Below are positions 50,073-58,316 of a stretch of DNA of 64,000 nucleotides, one piece after another. A model generated the notes under the pieces. That model did not search any database. It saw nothing but the letters and a program-made list of their open reading frames with translations, and was not told the origin of the DNA. Location of the stretch: contig NZ_CP063832.1 of the NCBI RefSeq assembly GCF_023277925.1, forward strand, positions 992,001 through 1,056,000, given 5' to 3'. Origin of the DNA: Pseudomonas entomophila. GTDB lineage: Bacteria; Pseudomonadota; Gammaproteobacteria; Pseudomonadales; Pseudomonadaceae. How positions within the stretch are numbered: the first letter of the stretch is position 1; each line of letters starts with the position of its first letter. The translations under genes and the position numbers were made by a program.

Positions 50073-51277
50073 TGAACCGCTATCGCTATGAAGCCGCCGA
50101 CGCCCAGGGCCGCCTGGTCAGTGGCCTGCTGGAGGCCGACAGCCCGGCTGCGGTGATGGCCCAATTGCGTGCCCTGGGCCTGACCGCCCTGGCGGTGGAG
50201 CCCCAGGCCGTGGCCGGGCAGGGCGGTGGCCTGTTCAGCCCGAAACTGTCCGATGGCGACCTGGCCTGGGCGACCCGCCAACTGGCCAGCCTGCTGGCCG
50301 CCGGGCTGCCGCTGGAGGCGGCACTGGGGGCGACCCTGGAGCAGGCCGAGCGCAAGCACATCGCCCAGGTGCTGGGCGCGGTGCGGGCCGATGTGCGCAG
50401 CGGCATGCGCCTGGCCGACGCGCTGGCCGAGCGGCCACGGGACTTTCCGGATATCTACCGCGCCCTGGTGGCGGCGGGCGAAGAGTCCGGCGACCTGGCG
50501 CGGGTAATGGAGCGTTTGGCCGACTACATCGAGGAGCGCAACACCCTGCGCGGCAAGATCATGACGGCATTCATCTACCCCGGGGTGGTCGGGCTGGTGT
50601 CGGTGGGCATCGTCATCTTCCTGCTCAGCTACGTGGTGCCCCAGGTGGTCAGCGCCTTCACCCAGGCGCGCCAGGACCTGCCCGGGCTAACCCTGGCCAT
50701 GCTCGCGGCCAGCGACTTCGTGCGGGCCTGGGGCGTGCTGTGCTTCGCGCTGCTGGCCGGGGCGTTGTGGGGCTGGCGCGTCTACTTGAGGGCGCCAGGG
50801 CCGCGCTTGGCCTGGCACAGGCGGGTGTTGCGGCTGCCATTGATCGGGCGCTTTGTGCTGGGCTTGAACACGGCACGCTTCGCCTCGACCCTGGCGATCC
50901 TGGGCAGCGCCGGGGTGCCGCTGCTGCGAGCATTGGAGGCGGCGCGCCAGACCTTGGGCAACGACTGCCTCGACCAGTGCGTCAGCGAGGCCACGGCGCG
51001 GGTGCGCGAGGGTGTGGGGCTGGCCTCGGCGCTGGCGGTCGGCAAGGTGTTCCCGCCGTTGCTCATCCACCTGGTCGCCAGCGGTGAGAAGACCGGCGAC
51101 CTGCCGCCGATGCTCGACCGGGCGGCCGACAGCCTGGCCAAGGATATCGAGCGGCGGGCGATGGGCATGACGGCCTTGCTCGAGCCGCTGATGATCGTGG
51201 TGATGGGGGCGGTGGTGCTGTTGATCGTGATGGCGGTGCTGATGCCGATCATCGAGATCAACCAGTTGGTGCAGTGA
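50072..51277 (+). CDS. gspF: Type II secretion inner-membrane protein GspF
   Basis: A 401-residue platform protein with the two repeated T2SSF domains (residues about 70-190 and 272-395) and three membrane helices (FIYPGVVGLVSVGIVIFLLS, LCFALLAGALWGW and MIVVMGAVVLLIVMAVLMPI). It starts [20 protein letters not shown]; the ATG overlaps the gspE stop by 1 base. It is the last gene of the operon; no gspH, gspJ, gspC or prepilin peptidase follows. Confidence 0.94.
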   Translation: MNRYRYEAADAQGRLVSGLLEADSPAAVMAQLRALGLTALAVEPQAVAGQGGGLFSPKLSDGDLAWATRQLASLLAAGLPLEAALGATLEQAERKHIAQVLGAVRADVRSGMRLADALAERPRDFPDIYRALVAAGEESGDLARVMERLADYIEERNTLRGKIMTAFIYPGVVGLVSVGIVIFLLSYVVPQVVSAFTQARQDLPGLTLAMLAASDFVRAWGVLCFALLAGALWGWRVYLRAPGPRLAWHRRVLRLPLIGRFVLGLNTARFASTLAILGSAGVPLLRALEAARQTLGNDCLDQCVSEATARVREGVGLASALAVGKVFPPLLIHLVASGEKTGDLPPMLDRAADSLAKDIERRAMGMTALLEPLMIVVMGAVVLLIVMAVLMPIIEINQLVQ

Positions 51278-51286
51278 AGCCTACGA

Positions 51287-52294
51287 TTACTCGCCGAGGC
51301 GTTGTTCCCGCGAGGGCGGATAACCAAAGTAAGCGGCGTAGCACTTGCTGAAGTGCGACACCGAGACGAACCCACAGGCTACCGCGACTTCCATCACCGA
51401 CAGGTCAGAGTACTGCAGCAGGCGCCGGCTCTTGGTGATGCGCAACTCCATGTAGTAGCGCCGTGGCGAGGTGCCGAGCTGGGCCTGGAACAGGCGGTCG
51501 ATCTGCCGCCGCGAACGGCCGGAGTAGGCGGCCAGCTGGTCCAGGCTCAGGGTTTCCTCGAGGTTGTTCTCCATCAGCTCGACGATGGTGCGCAGGTGCA
51601 GGCTCATGGACTTCTTCGCCCCTGGGCCGACCTGGCGATAGCGCGCGCCGGAGAACGACAGGATCTCCTCGACCCCCTCGGCCAGGGCGTCGCCGTGCAG
51701 GCGGCGGACCAGGCCGAGCATCAGCTCCATGGCGCCGTTGGGGCTGGCGGCGCTGAGGCGGTCGCGGTCGAGGGTGAAGCTGGCCGGGGTGATGCGGGTC
51801 TGCGGGCTGCATTCGGCCAGGCTGGCGCGTTGCTCGGGGTGGACGCTGCAGCCATAGTCGTCGAGCACCCCGGCGCGGCCGAGGAACCAGGCGCCGTTCC
51901 ACAGCCCACCTAGCGTCATGCCGTGGCTGGCGCAATCACACAGCAGGCGGTCGAGCTCGGGGTACTTGAGGGGGGTGCGCAGGCCGCCGCAGATCACCAG
52001 CAGGTCGAGCCCGTGCAGGGTATTCGCGGCGAGGGGAGTGGCGACCAGTTCCAGGCCCAGGTCGCTGAGCACCCGGTCGCCGCCCAGCGACAGCGGGGTG
52101 AAGGCGAAGCGCTCGGCGCGCAGCAGGTTGGCGGTGACCAGCACGTCCATGGCCACGGTGAAGCTGGCCATGGAGAAGTGTTCGAGCAGCACGAAGGCGA
52201 CCTGGTAGGGGCGTTCGACGCTGCCGTCGGTGGGCTTGAGCCGCAGCATGTTGCTGGTGCTGGTCTTCTTGCTGAACTGGCGTGGCGTGGGCAC
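51287..52294 (-). CDS. GlxA-type AraC family regulator
   Basis: A 335-residue regulator. The N-terminal DJ-1/PfpI-like domain (QVAFVLLEHFSMASFTVAMD, LLVICGGLRTPLKYPELDRL) resembles class I glutamine amidotransferases without the catalytic Cys context. The C-terminal AraC domain has HTH1 (EETLSLDQLAAYSGRSRRQI) and HTH2 (LSVMEVAVACGFVSVSHFSK). Relatives control amino-acid, choline or carnitine catabolism, but the ligand is unknown. The GTG start at 52294 (MPTPRQFSKKTSTS) has GGAG 8 bases upstream; the ATG at 52249 is an alternative. It is convergent with gspF. Confidence 0.85.
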   Translation of the reverse strand: MPTPRQFSKKTSTSNMLRLKPTDGSVERPYQVAFVLLEHFSMASFTVAMDVLVTANLLRAERFAFTPLSLGGDRVLSDLGLELVATPLAANTLHGLDLLVICGGLRTPLKYPELDRLLCDCASHGMTLGGLWNGAWFLGRAGVLDDYGCSVHPEQRASLAECSPQTRITPASFTLDRDRLSAASPNGAMELMLGLVRRLHGDALAEGVEEILSFSGARYRQVGPGAKKSMSLHLRTIVELMENNLEETLSLDQLAAYSGRSRRQIDRLFQAQLGTSPRRYYMELRITKSRRLLQYSDLSVMEVAVACGFVSVSHFSKCYAAYFGYPPSREQRLGE

Positions 52295-52412
52295 TGCGGA
52301 CTCCGCTTCCTGGCTGGCGGAGATGAGTGTGCGTCGGGGCGGGGTGAAAGACAACCGGGTGAGTACGCGTTGGGCTATGCTGGGCGTCCGCTCCCCCAGG
52401 ACCTCGATCACC

Positions 52413-52874
52413 ATGAAATACGTTGCCGCCCTGTTGCTCAGCCTGCTCCCGTTGCTGGCTCAAGCTGTCGAGCCTGGGGACAGGCTCGCGCCCTGGACCT
52501 TGCTCGATCAATACGACCAGCCCTACAGCCTGTCGGCCGACACCCGCATCCTGCTGGTAGCCCAGGACATGGATGGCGCCAAGCTGGTCAAGGCGGCGTT
52601 GGCGGGGCAGCCCAAGGGCTACCTGGAGGCGCGCGATGCGGTGTTCGTCGCCGATATCCAGCGCATGCCGGCGCTGGTCAGCAAGCTGTTCGCCATACCG
52701 GCGATGCGTGACTACAGCTACCGGGTGATGCTGGATCGCGAAGGGCGGGTCGCCAGCCGTTATGCGGCGGCTGATGGCAAGGTGCAGTGGTTGACGTTGG
52801 ACAAAGGTGTGCTGGTGAAGCGCCAAGCGTTTTCCGATGCCCCGGCACTCAAGGCGGCCCTGGAGCACCTGTAG
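52413..52874 (+). CDS. Periplasmic thioredoxin-like hypothetical protein
   Basis: A 153-residue protein with a signal peptide (MKYVAALLLSLLPLLAQAVE). The mature part EPGDRLAPWTLLDQYDQPYS with DAVFVADIQRMPALVSKLFA looks like a thioredoxin-fold domain of the redoxin/YtfJ kind but lacks a CxxC active site. Its function is not known. Divergent from the GlxA-type regulator, with about 118 bp between. Confidence 0.7.
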   Translation: MKYVAALLLSLLPLLAQAVEPGDRLAPWTLLDQYDQPYSLSADTRILLVAQDMDGAKLVKAALAGQPKGYLEARDAVFVADIQRMPALVSKLFAIPAMRDYSYRVMLDREGRVASRYAAADGKVQWLTLDKGVLVKRQAFSDAPALKAALEHL

Positions 52875-52955
52875 GAGCTGGCCTTGCCGGCGAACACCGG
52901 CAAGGCCGGTGCCATCCACCGCGTCGCCTGGTTCGCCGGCAAGGCCGGCTTCTAC
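52871..52955. repeat. REP pair
   Basis: GTAGGAGCTGGCCTTGCCGG and the opposed GTTCGCCGGCAAGGCCGGCT, two REP units about 35 bp apart. The first overlaps the last codons of the preceding gene and the second sits before the sirtuin stop. Confidence 0.75.
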
Positions 52956-52964
52956 AGGCCGTGT

Positions 52965-53714
52965 TCAACTGAAGGCTTCCTCCAGCAATCTGGGCAATAA
53001 TTCTCCGGCCTTACCGGCCAGGGTGAACTCACGCGGATGGCTGGCCACCACCGGTTGCGGATTGACATGCACCACCGTCGCGCCGGCCTGCAACGCTACT
53101 CGTGGTATCGACGCCGCAGGCTGCACCACCCCCGAGGTGCCTACCGCCAGCAGCAAGTCGCAGTCTTCGGCGGCCGCGAAGGCCTGATCCAGCGTGTGTT
53201 CGGGCAACTGCTCGCCGAACCAGACCACGCCGGGCCGCAGGTAGCCTCCACACGCATTGCAGCGCGGTGGCTCGATACGTCGGCCTTGCTCGGCGCCTTC
53301 GGCCAGGGGCAAAGCACTGCCGACCGGTTGCGCGCAACTGAAGCAGCGAAAGGCATCCAGTCGCCCGTGCAAGTGCAGTACTTCGCGGCTGCCTGCGCGC
53401 TCGTGAAGGTCGTCGACGTTCTGCGTCACCAGGGTGACCTTCGGTAGCCTGGCCTGCAGGTTGGCGATGGCCTGGTGCGCAGGGTTGGGGCGTGCCAGGC
53501 TGATGCCCGCACGGCGCATCTCGTACCAGCCCCAGACCAGCGCCGGGTCCGCGGCAAAGCCGTCGGCGCTGGCCAGTTGCACAGGGTCGAAGCGCTCCCA
53601 CAGCCCATCGAGCTTGTCGCGAAACGTGGCGATACCGCTCTCGGCCGACACGCCTGCACCGGTGAACACCACCAGGTGGCGGGCCTGGGCAAGCAGTTCG
53701 GGGGCGAAGGGCAT
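52965..53714 (-). CDS. cobB: Sirtuin NAD+-dependent lysine deacylase (CobB-type)
   Basis: A 249-residue class III sirtuin. NAD-binding motifs are GAGVSAESGIATFRD and TQNVDDLHERAG, the catalytic His is in LHLHGRL, and a four-Cys zinc site is formed by CFSC and CNAC. Tyr-x-x-Arg in WYEMRRA matches the SIRT5-type pocket for succinyl- and malonyl-lysine, so desuccinylase activity is likely. It starts MPFAPELLAQARHLVVFTGA. Confidence 0.92.
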   Translation of the reverse strand: MPFAPELLAQARHLVVFTGAGVSAESGIATFRDKLDGLWERFDPVQLASADGFAADPALVWGWYEMRRAGISLARPNPAHQAIANLQARLPKVTLVTQNVDDLHERAGSREVLHLHGRLDAFRCFSCAQPVGSALPLAEGAEQGRRIEPPRCNACGGYLRPGVVWFGEQLPEHTLDQAFAAAEDCDLLLAVGTSGVVQPAASIPRVALQAGATVVHVNPQPVVASHPREFTLAGKAGELLPRLLEEAFS

Positions 53715-53844
53715 GGCGGATCTCCAGGGGCAGGGCGGTCACTGTGCCAGCGGGGCGGCAGGCGAACAAGGTGGACTGGCGCTTGACCTCGACTTAACCC
53801 GAGGTTCGATACTCGGCCGCTCTTTCCATCGACGGAGCGATACC

Positions 53845-54264
53845 ATGACACAGCCACGCGCGTTCCAGCTGTCCAACCCGGAAGGCCTCTACGACCCCAG
53901 CGCCAATGCTTATTCCCACGTCGCCGAGGTACGTGCCGGCAGCCGCTTGCTGTATATCGCCGGGCAGGGTGGGGAGGATGCCCAGGGCGAGCGCTCGGCG
54001 CATTTCGACGAGCAGGCCCGGCAGGCCCTGGCCAACCTGAAGACCGCCCTGGCGTCCAAGGGGGCGGGCCTGGCCGATGTGTTCAAGCTCACGCTGCTGG
54101 TGGTCGAGCACTCCGAGGAACGCCTGCGCCAGTGGGTGGCCGAAGCCGAGCGGGCCTGGGGCGGGCGGATGACGCCGACCTGCACGTTGATCCCGGTGCC
54201 GCGCCTGGCGCTGGACGGCATGCTGGTGGAAGTCGATGCGGTGGCGGCGTTGCCTGCCCAGTAG
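53845..54264 (+). CDS. RidA family (YjgF/Rid) protein
   Basis: A 139-residue protein with the Rid fold, beginning MTQPRAFQLSNPEGLYDPSA. LLYIAGQGGEDAQG, QARQALANLKTALASKGAGL and TLIPVPRLALDGMLVEVDAV are family signatures. The usual catalytic Arg of RidA (in a RxxxxxxPA-like end) is not obvious because the sequence reads PTCTLIPVPRLALDG, so it may be a divergent Rid subgroup without the imine deaminase activity. GGAG lies upstream of the ATG. Confidence 0.85.
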   Translation: MTQPRAFQLSNPEGLYDPSANAYSHVAEVRAGSRLLYIAGQGGEDAQGERSAHFDEQARQALANLKTALASKGAGLADVFKLTLLVVEHSEERLRQWVAEAERAWGGRMTPTCTLIPVPRLALDGMLVEVDAVAALPAQ

Positions 54265-54574
54265 TCTCGACACGGCCCCTGTGGGAGCGGCGTGGATTCC
54301 GATCATTCCGAGATTTACCAGGTCGGCGCCCACTGGCTGGTCCTGCTGGGGGCACGTTTTACCGAGACGCGCCTGTCACGGGCCTGGTACCGGGCACGTT
54401 GATCGACCTGACGGCCGCCCGTGGGCTGGCCATCCAGGTGTCGCAGGTGGAGGGCACGATGGCGATCATGCTGATCGCCTTGTCGATGCCCGGCACCGTG
54501 CGCTATCGCCGCCGAGGAGCGCACCGGGCGCAACCGCTTGCAGGTGCTCGACCGGGTATCCAGCCAGGGCTGAC
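54265..54574. other. Gene-free interval
   Basis: About 310 bp between the RidA and DUF2790 genes. It contains a GTGGGAGCGG REP-like fragment and a possible 36-codon frame from a GTG near 54290 (VDSDHSEIYQVGAHWLVLLG), but nothing recognisable. It may hold remnants of a decayed gene; a MAIMLIALSMPGTVRYRRRG frame at 54458 looks like a leftover but has no known family. Confidence 0.4.
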
Positions 54575-54898
54575 CTACTTGTTGTTGATGCACTGCGACT
54601 GCACCACATAACGCACGGTACGCAGGGTGCCCAGGCTGTCTTCGAAGGTCATCAGCCGCGGCACCACCTCGCAGGTGCGCGGGTCGCCCGACTGGCGCAC
54701 GAAGCGGGCGACATCCAGCTTCATGCCGTAGCGATAGTCGACGATCTCGGGCATCGGCTTGTCGCGTTTCGCCGCGTAGGCCGCCACGGCCTGCTGGTGG
54801 TCCGTGAAAAGCTGCTCGTTGCGCTGCCCGGAAAAGCCGGTGGCCTGGGCCGTGAAGGAAAGCGCCAGCAGCGCGGCGCAGATGATCGGACGTTGCAT
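54575..54898 (-). CDS. DUF2790 domain protein
   Basis: A 107-residue exported protein, MQRPIICAALLALSFTAQAT onward, with a signal peptide ending TAQA. The DUF2790 core reads YRYGMKLDVARFVRQSGDPR, then TCEVVPRLMTFEDSLG and VVQSQCINNK, with two conserved cysteines likely forming a disulfide. DUF2790 proteins are small periplasmic proteins typical of Pseudomonas, of unknown function. GGAGG is positioned 7 bases before the ATG. Confidence 0.8.
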   Translation of the reverse strand: MQRPIICAALLALSFTAQATGFSGQRNEQLFTDHQQAVAAYAAKRDKPMPEIVDYRYGMKLDVARFVRQSGDPRTCEVVPRLMTFEDSLGTLRTVRYVVQSQCINNK

Positions 54899-54984
54899 GG
54901 GGTGCCTCCGAAAGGTCCGTGGTTTCGGAGCCCACCCTAATGAGGGCCGACCAACAGCGGCATGACGCCAGGGTTACAGATCTG

Positions 54985-55018
54985 CAAGGGGCGCCATGCC
55001 CGCTGTGTGCGCCCCTTG
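54985..55018. promoter_or_regulatory. 10-bp perfect inverted repeat upstream of the porin gene
   Basis: CAAGGGGCGC (54985-54994) and GCGCCCCTTG (55009-55018) flank a 14-base loop. There is no following T run, so it is either a regulatory hairpin, an operator, or a terminator of unusual form. It lies 160 bp before the OprD-family gene and about 90 bp upstream of the divergent DUF2790 gene. Confidence 0.4.
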
Positions 55019-55178
55019 AATGACGCGATTGTAATGCTCCCATCACCTTCCCGTTATCCGCCGGCGGCGAGCATCAGCCTCGGCCGAAGGGGCTGGGTGC
55101 GCCTGCATCTGGCCAGACCAGGGACGCTCCAGCGCCAAGGGCCGACAACAAGAACAGCCGCAATCGAAGGAGCATCGG

Positions 55179-56522
55179 ATGACAAACAGTCCCACACTAT
55201 CCCTGGCCGCGCTGGTGGCGCTGGTGGGGGTCGGCCCGGCCGCCTGGGCCGCCGAAGAACGGCAGGAAGGGTTCATCGAGGGCAGCCGCCTGAGCGTGCT
55301 CAACCGCAACTACTACTTCAACCGTGACCACCGCGATGGCCCGGGCCCCACCTACAACCGCGGCAAGGCCAGCGACAACGGCTATTCCGAGGCCTGGGCC
55401 CACGCCATCATCACTCGCTTCGAATCCGGTTTCACCCAGGGCAGCGTGGGGGTCGGCGTGGATGCCTTCGCCATGCTCGGGCTCAAGCTCGACACCGGTG
55501 GCGGGCGCAACGGCGGGCGCAGCTCGTTCGACGTGCTGCCGGTGGACAGCGATGGCCAGGCTCGCGACGAATACAGCAAGGTCGGCGGCGCGGCCAAGGT
55601 GCGCCTGTTCGACACCGTGCTGCGGATGGGTGACGTGTTCCCGGCCAACCCGGTGGTGGCGGCCGGTGACTCGCGCCTGCTGCCGGAAAGCTTTCGCGGC
55701 GTCACCCTGGAGAACACCAGCCTGCAGGGCCTGACGCTGCAGGCCGGGCGCCTGCATGCCATGAGCCAGCCGGTGTCCAGCGACCTGCGCGACAGCTTCG
55801 TGACTTTCTACGGTGGCCCGGTGGATTCGCCGTGGATCGCCTACGGTGGTGGCGACTACGCGCTCAACGAGAACGTCAGCGTGAGCCTGTTCGGCAGCCG
55901 CCTGAAGGATGTGTGGAACCAGTACTACGCCGGCACCAGCGTGACCTGGCCACTGTCGGAGCAACTGGCGCTGATCGGCGGCTTCAACATCTACAACGCC
56001 AGGGACGAAGGGCGTCAGCGCCTGGGGCAGTTCGACAACGACATCTGGAGCGCCAAGCTTGGGGTGCGCTACGGCGCCCACACCCTGGCGCTTACCCACC
56101 AGCGCAACAACGGCGACAACGACTTCGACTACCTGCGCCAGTCCGACTCGATCTTCCTCGACAACTCCATCCAGTACAGCGACTTCAACTCGCCGAAGGA
56201 GCGTTCGTGGATGCTGCGCTACGACCTGAACATGGCCGCCTATGGTGTGCCGGGGCTGTCGTTCATGACCCGCTATGGCCGTGGCAGCGACGCCGACTAC
56301 AGCCACGCCAACGCCTACTACATGCGCCGCGACGACAATGGCGACCCGCTCACCGAGCAGAAACGCTGGGAACGCGACATCGAGGTCAAGTATGTGGTGC
56401 AGACCGGTGCGGCCAAGGACCTGTCGCTGCGCGTGCGCCAGGCCACGATCCGGGCCACGGCCTTCGAGTCGGACCTTGACGAGGTGCGGGTGATCGTCGA
56501 GTACCCGTTGTCGATTCTCTGA
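55179..56522 (+). CDS. OprD-family outer-membrane porin
   Basis: A 447-residue porin with a signal peptide (about residues 1-25, ending AAWAA) and 18 predicted beta strands. Characteristic pieces are GFIEGSRLSVLNRNYYFNRD, DAFAMLGLKLDTGGGRNGGR, the aromatic C-terminal strand VRVIVEYPLSIL and the central basic-ladder region. Such porins admit amino acids, small acids or other nutrients; the specific ligand is unknown. It starts MTNSPTLSLAALVALVGVGP, with GAAGGAG upstream. Terminator downstream. Confidence 0.92.
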   Translation: MTNSPTLSLAALVALVGVGPAAWAAEERQEGFIEGSRLSVLNRNYYFNRDHRDGPGPTYNRGKASDNGYSEAWAHAIITRFESGFTQGSVGVGVDAFAMLGLKLDTGGGRNGGRSSFDVLPVDSDGQARDEYSKVGGAAKVRLFDTVLRMGDVFPANPVVAAGDSRLLPESFRGVTLENTSLQGLTLQAGRLHAMSQPVSSDLRDSFVTFYGGPVDSPWIAYGGGDYALNENVSVSLFGSRLKDVWNQYYAGTSVTWPLSEQLALIGGFNIYNARDEGRQRLGQFDNDIWSAKLGVRYGAHTLALTHQRNNGDNDFDYLRQSDSIFLDNSIQYSDFNSPKERSWMLRYDLNMAAYGVPGLSFMTRYGRGSDADYSHANAYYMRRDDNGDPLTEQKRWERDIEVKYVVQTGAAKDLSLRVRQATIRATAFESDLDEVRVIVEYPLSIL

Positions 56523-56582
56523 TCGCAACCAGAGTTCACCTTGAGAAGCCCACGTGCTCCTTTGGTTGAAGGTGAATGTTTT

Positions 56583-56609
56583 GGCGCCTCTTGCGAGGCG
56601 CCTTTTTTT
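56583..56609 (+). terminator. Terminator after the OprD-family gene
   Basis: GGCGCCTC TTGC GAGGCGCC followed by TTTTTTT, an 8-bp perfect stem. It separates the porin gene from the convergent YncE-like gene and could serve both. Confidence 0.9.
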
Positions 56610-56613
56610 GCTT

Positions 56614-57666
56614 TCAGCTCTCTTCCTTCGGCTGCACCACGATCGCCAGGGCATCCGGCTCGGGGCCGGCTTTCCAGCGCGCCTTCTCGGTCCAGTTGGC
56701 GGTGCTGATAACGGCGACTTCGTCGCCACCGCTGATCGCCACATAGACCCGCTTACCATCGGGCGAGACCACGGCCCCGATCGGTAGCGCCTCTTCACCG
56801 AGCATCGTGCGGCGGTACTCGGCACTCTCGCGGGCCAGGCCGATGCGCTTGATCTCTTTCTTGGCCGCCACGTCGATGACGGCCAGTTCCGCCGACTTGG
56901 CACAGGTGACCAACGCATACTTGCCATCCGGGGTCATGGCGACGCGGATCGGGAACAGGCCGGTGCGGATACGGTCGGTGACCTCCAGGCGCTGGGCATC
57001 GACGATCACTACTTCGTTGCCGCCACGGTTGCTGACCCACACCTGGCTGCCACTGGGGGTGACCGCCACGCCCTCGCTGCCCGAGCCAGTCGGGATCTCG
57101 GCGATCTTCTTTTTGTGCAGCAGGTCGACCACCGACAGGGTGCCGCTGTCGACATGGGTGACGTAGGCGCGGTCGGCACCGGGCGACAGCGCGACCATGT
57201 GTGGCTTGCCGCCACCGACGTCGATGCGCTCGAGCACCTTGCCCTGGGCCAGGTCGACCACCAGCAAGCGCTCGCTGGCTTCGGTGGTGACTACCACGCG
57301 CTGGCTGTCGGGCAGGAAGCGAATACCGTGAGGGCGGGCGTCCTGGCCCAGGTCGATGGTGCGGATGACCGTGCGCGTCGGCCAGTCGATCACGCTCAGG
57401 CTGTTGTTGGCCGTGCCTTGGGCGCCGTAGTTGCCGACCACCGCCAGCAGGCCGTTGCCGCTGACCACCACTTCGTGGGGGCCGGTGCCGACCGGCAGGC
57501 GGATCATCTCCTGGCCGTTGCGGGTGTCCAGGGCCGACACGCTGGCGTCGGCCTTGTTGCCGACCAGCAGGACATCGTCGGCACTGGCCAGGGGCGCGCA
57601 GGCGAGCAGGGCGCTGGCCAGGGTCAGCAAGCGCAGGGGGGGCGTGAGTGTCAGGGGGTAGGGCAT
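56614..57666 (-). CDS. YncE-like beta-propeller protein
   Basis: A 350-residue exported protein with signal peptide MPYPLTLTPPLRLLTLASAL. It has seven YVTN-type propeller blades, for example DVLLVGNKADASVSALDTRN, GKVLERIDVGGGKPHMVALS and VAVTPSGSQVWVSNRGGNEV, each with the ADASVSVID-like pattern. This is the pattern of YncE and of several PQQ/cytochrome-associated accessory proteins; the function here is unknown. AAGGAG precedes the ATG at 57666. It is convergent with the OprD-family porin. Confidence 0.85.
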   Translation of the reverse strand: MPYPLTLTPPLRLLTLASALLACAPLASADDVLLVGNKADASVSALDTRNGQEMIRLPVGTGPHEVVVSGNGLLAVVGNYGAQGTANNSLSVIDWPTRTVIRTIDLGQDARPHGIRFLPDSQRVVVTTEASERLLVVDLAQGKVLERIDVGGGKPHMVALSPGADRAYVTHVDSGTLSVVDLLHKKKIAEIPTGSGSEGVAVTPSGSQVWVSNRGGNEVVIVDAQRLEVTDRIRTGLFPIRVAMTPDGKYALVTCAKSAELAVIDVAAKKEIKRIGLARESAEYRRTMLGEEALPIGAVVSPDGKRVYVAISGGDEVAVISTANWTEKARWKAGPEPDALAIVVQPKEES

Positions 57667-58316
57667 GTCCAGTCTCCTTGAGAGTGCATTCCTTATTGCA
57701 TGCACTGGATGTGACCGGCCGGGCCAGGTGAGAGTTTCAGTGGATGTGCGCGGGGCGGAAAAATTAACGTTGCTGTTACATGAGTACGCGAGGCATTAGG
57801 CTGCGCGGAGATGGCAAAATAATGCCAGTTGTTCAAGTGAGTAACAGGTGAATTATTTATGTATGTGTTATGCCTTGGGTCAGTGTCTTTATGAGGTTTA
57901 GTTGTGGTTGTCGTTTTTTTGTCAATGCGTTGGCATGAGGAAATTAGGCTTTTAATTCTAAATTATGCGGATGGGTGCCGGTGACTTCTGGGGTGGCTTC
58001 AATTGAATGGCTTTGGAACTGTTGCTCTATATTTGCCGCTCTATCTCGGTGGTTTTGCTGGTTTTTAGGTGAATTGACAGCAGTGTCTGCATCCTCTAGA
58101 GTCCGCCGCTACTTGTTACAAACTAATTCGTTAGTAGAGTGGCAAGATGCCGCTATGGATTGGCGTCATACAAGAATAACACCCGTCTGCGTATATCTCG
58201 TGTTTCTCGAAAGTTAAATGAGATTGTCGCTGTCCTAGTGGCATCAAGCCATGAAGTGGACAGGCGCTCGGTTGCCTGTCGATAACCGGAAGCCACTAAA
58301 GAAAAGGAAATTCTTT
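57667..58316. other. 650-bp AT-richer leader upstream of the NRPS gene
   Basis: This stretch is clearly less GC-rich than its surroundings (TTTTTTGTCAATGCG, AATTAGGCTTTTAATTCTAA and similar runs). It has no convincing gene; an 80-codon frame from 57975 has poor codon usage and no ribosome site. It probably holds the promoter of the NRPS gene, but I saw no Fur box, PvdS iron-starvation box, or sigma-54 site. The NRPS ribosome site AAGGAA lies at its end. Confidence 0.5.

Noticed and set aside
57900..57970. TTGGCATG followed by AAATT, resembling a sigma-54 promoter.
   Set aside because: The -12 element lacks the required GC dinucleotide at the right spacing.
57975..58217. An 80-codon frame in the NRPS leader.
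   Set aside because: No ribosome site, odd composition and low coding character; treated as non-coding.
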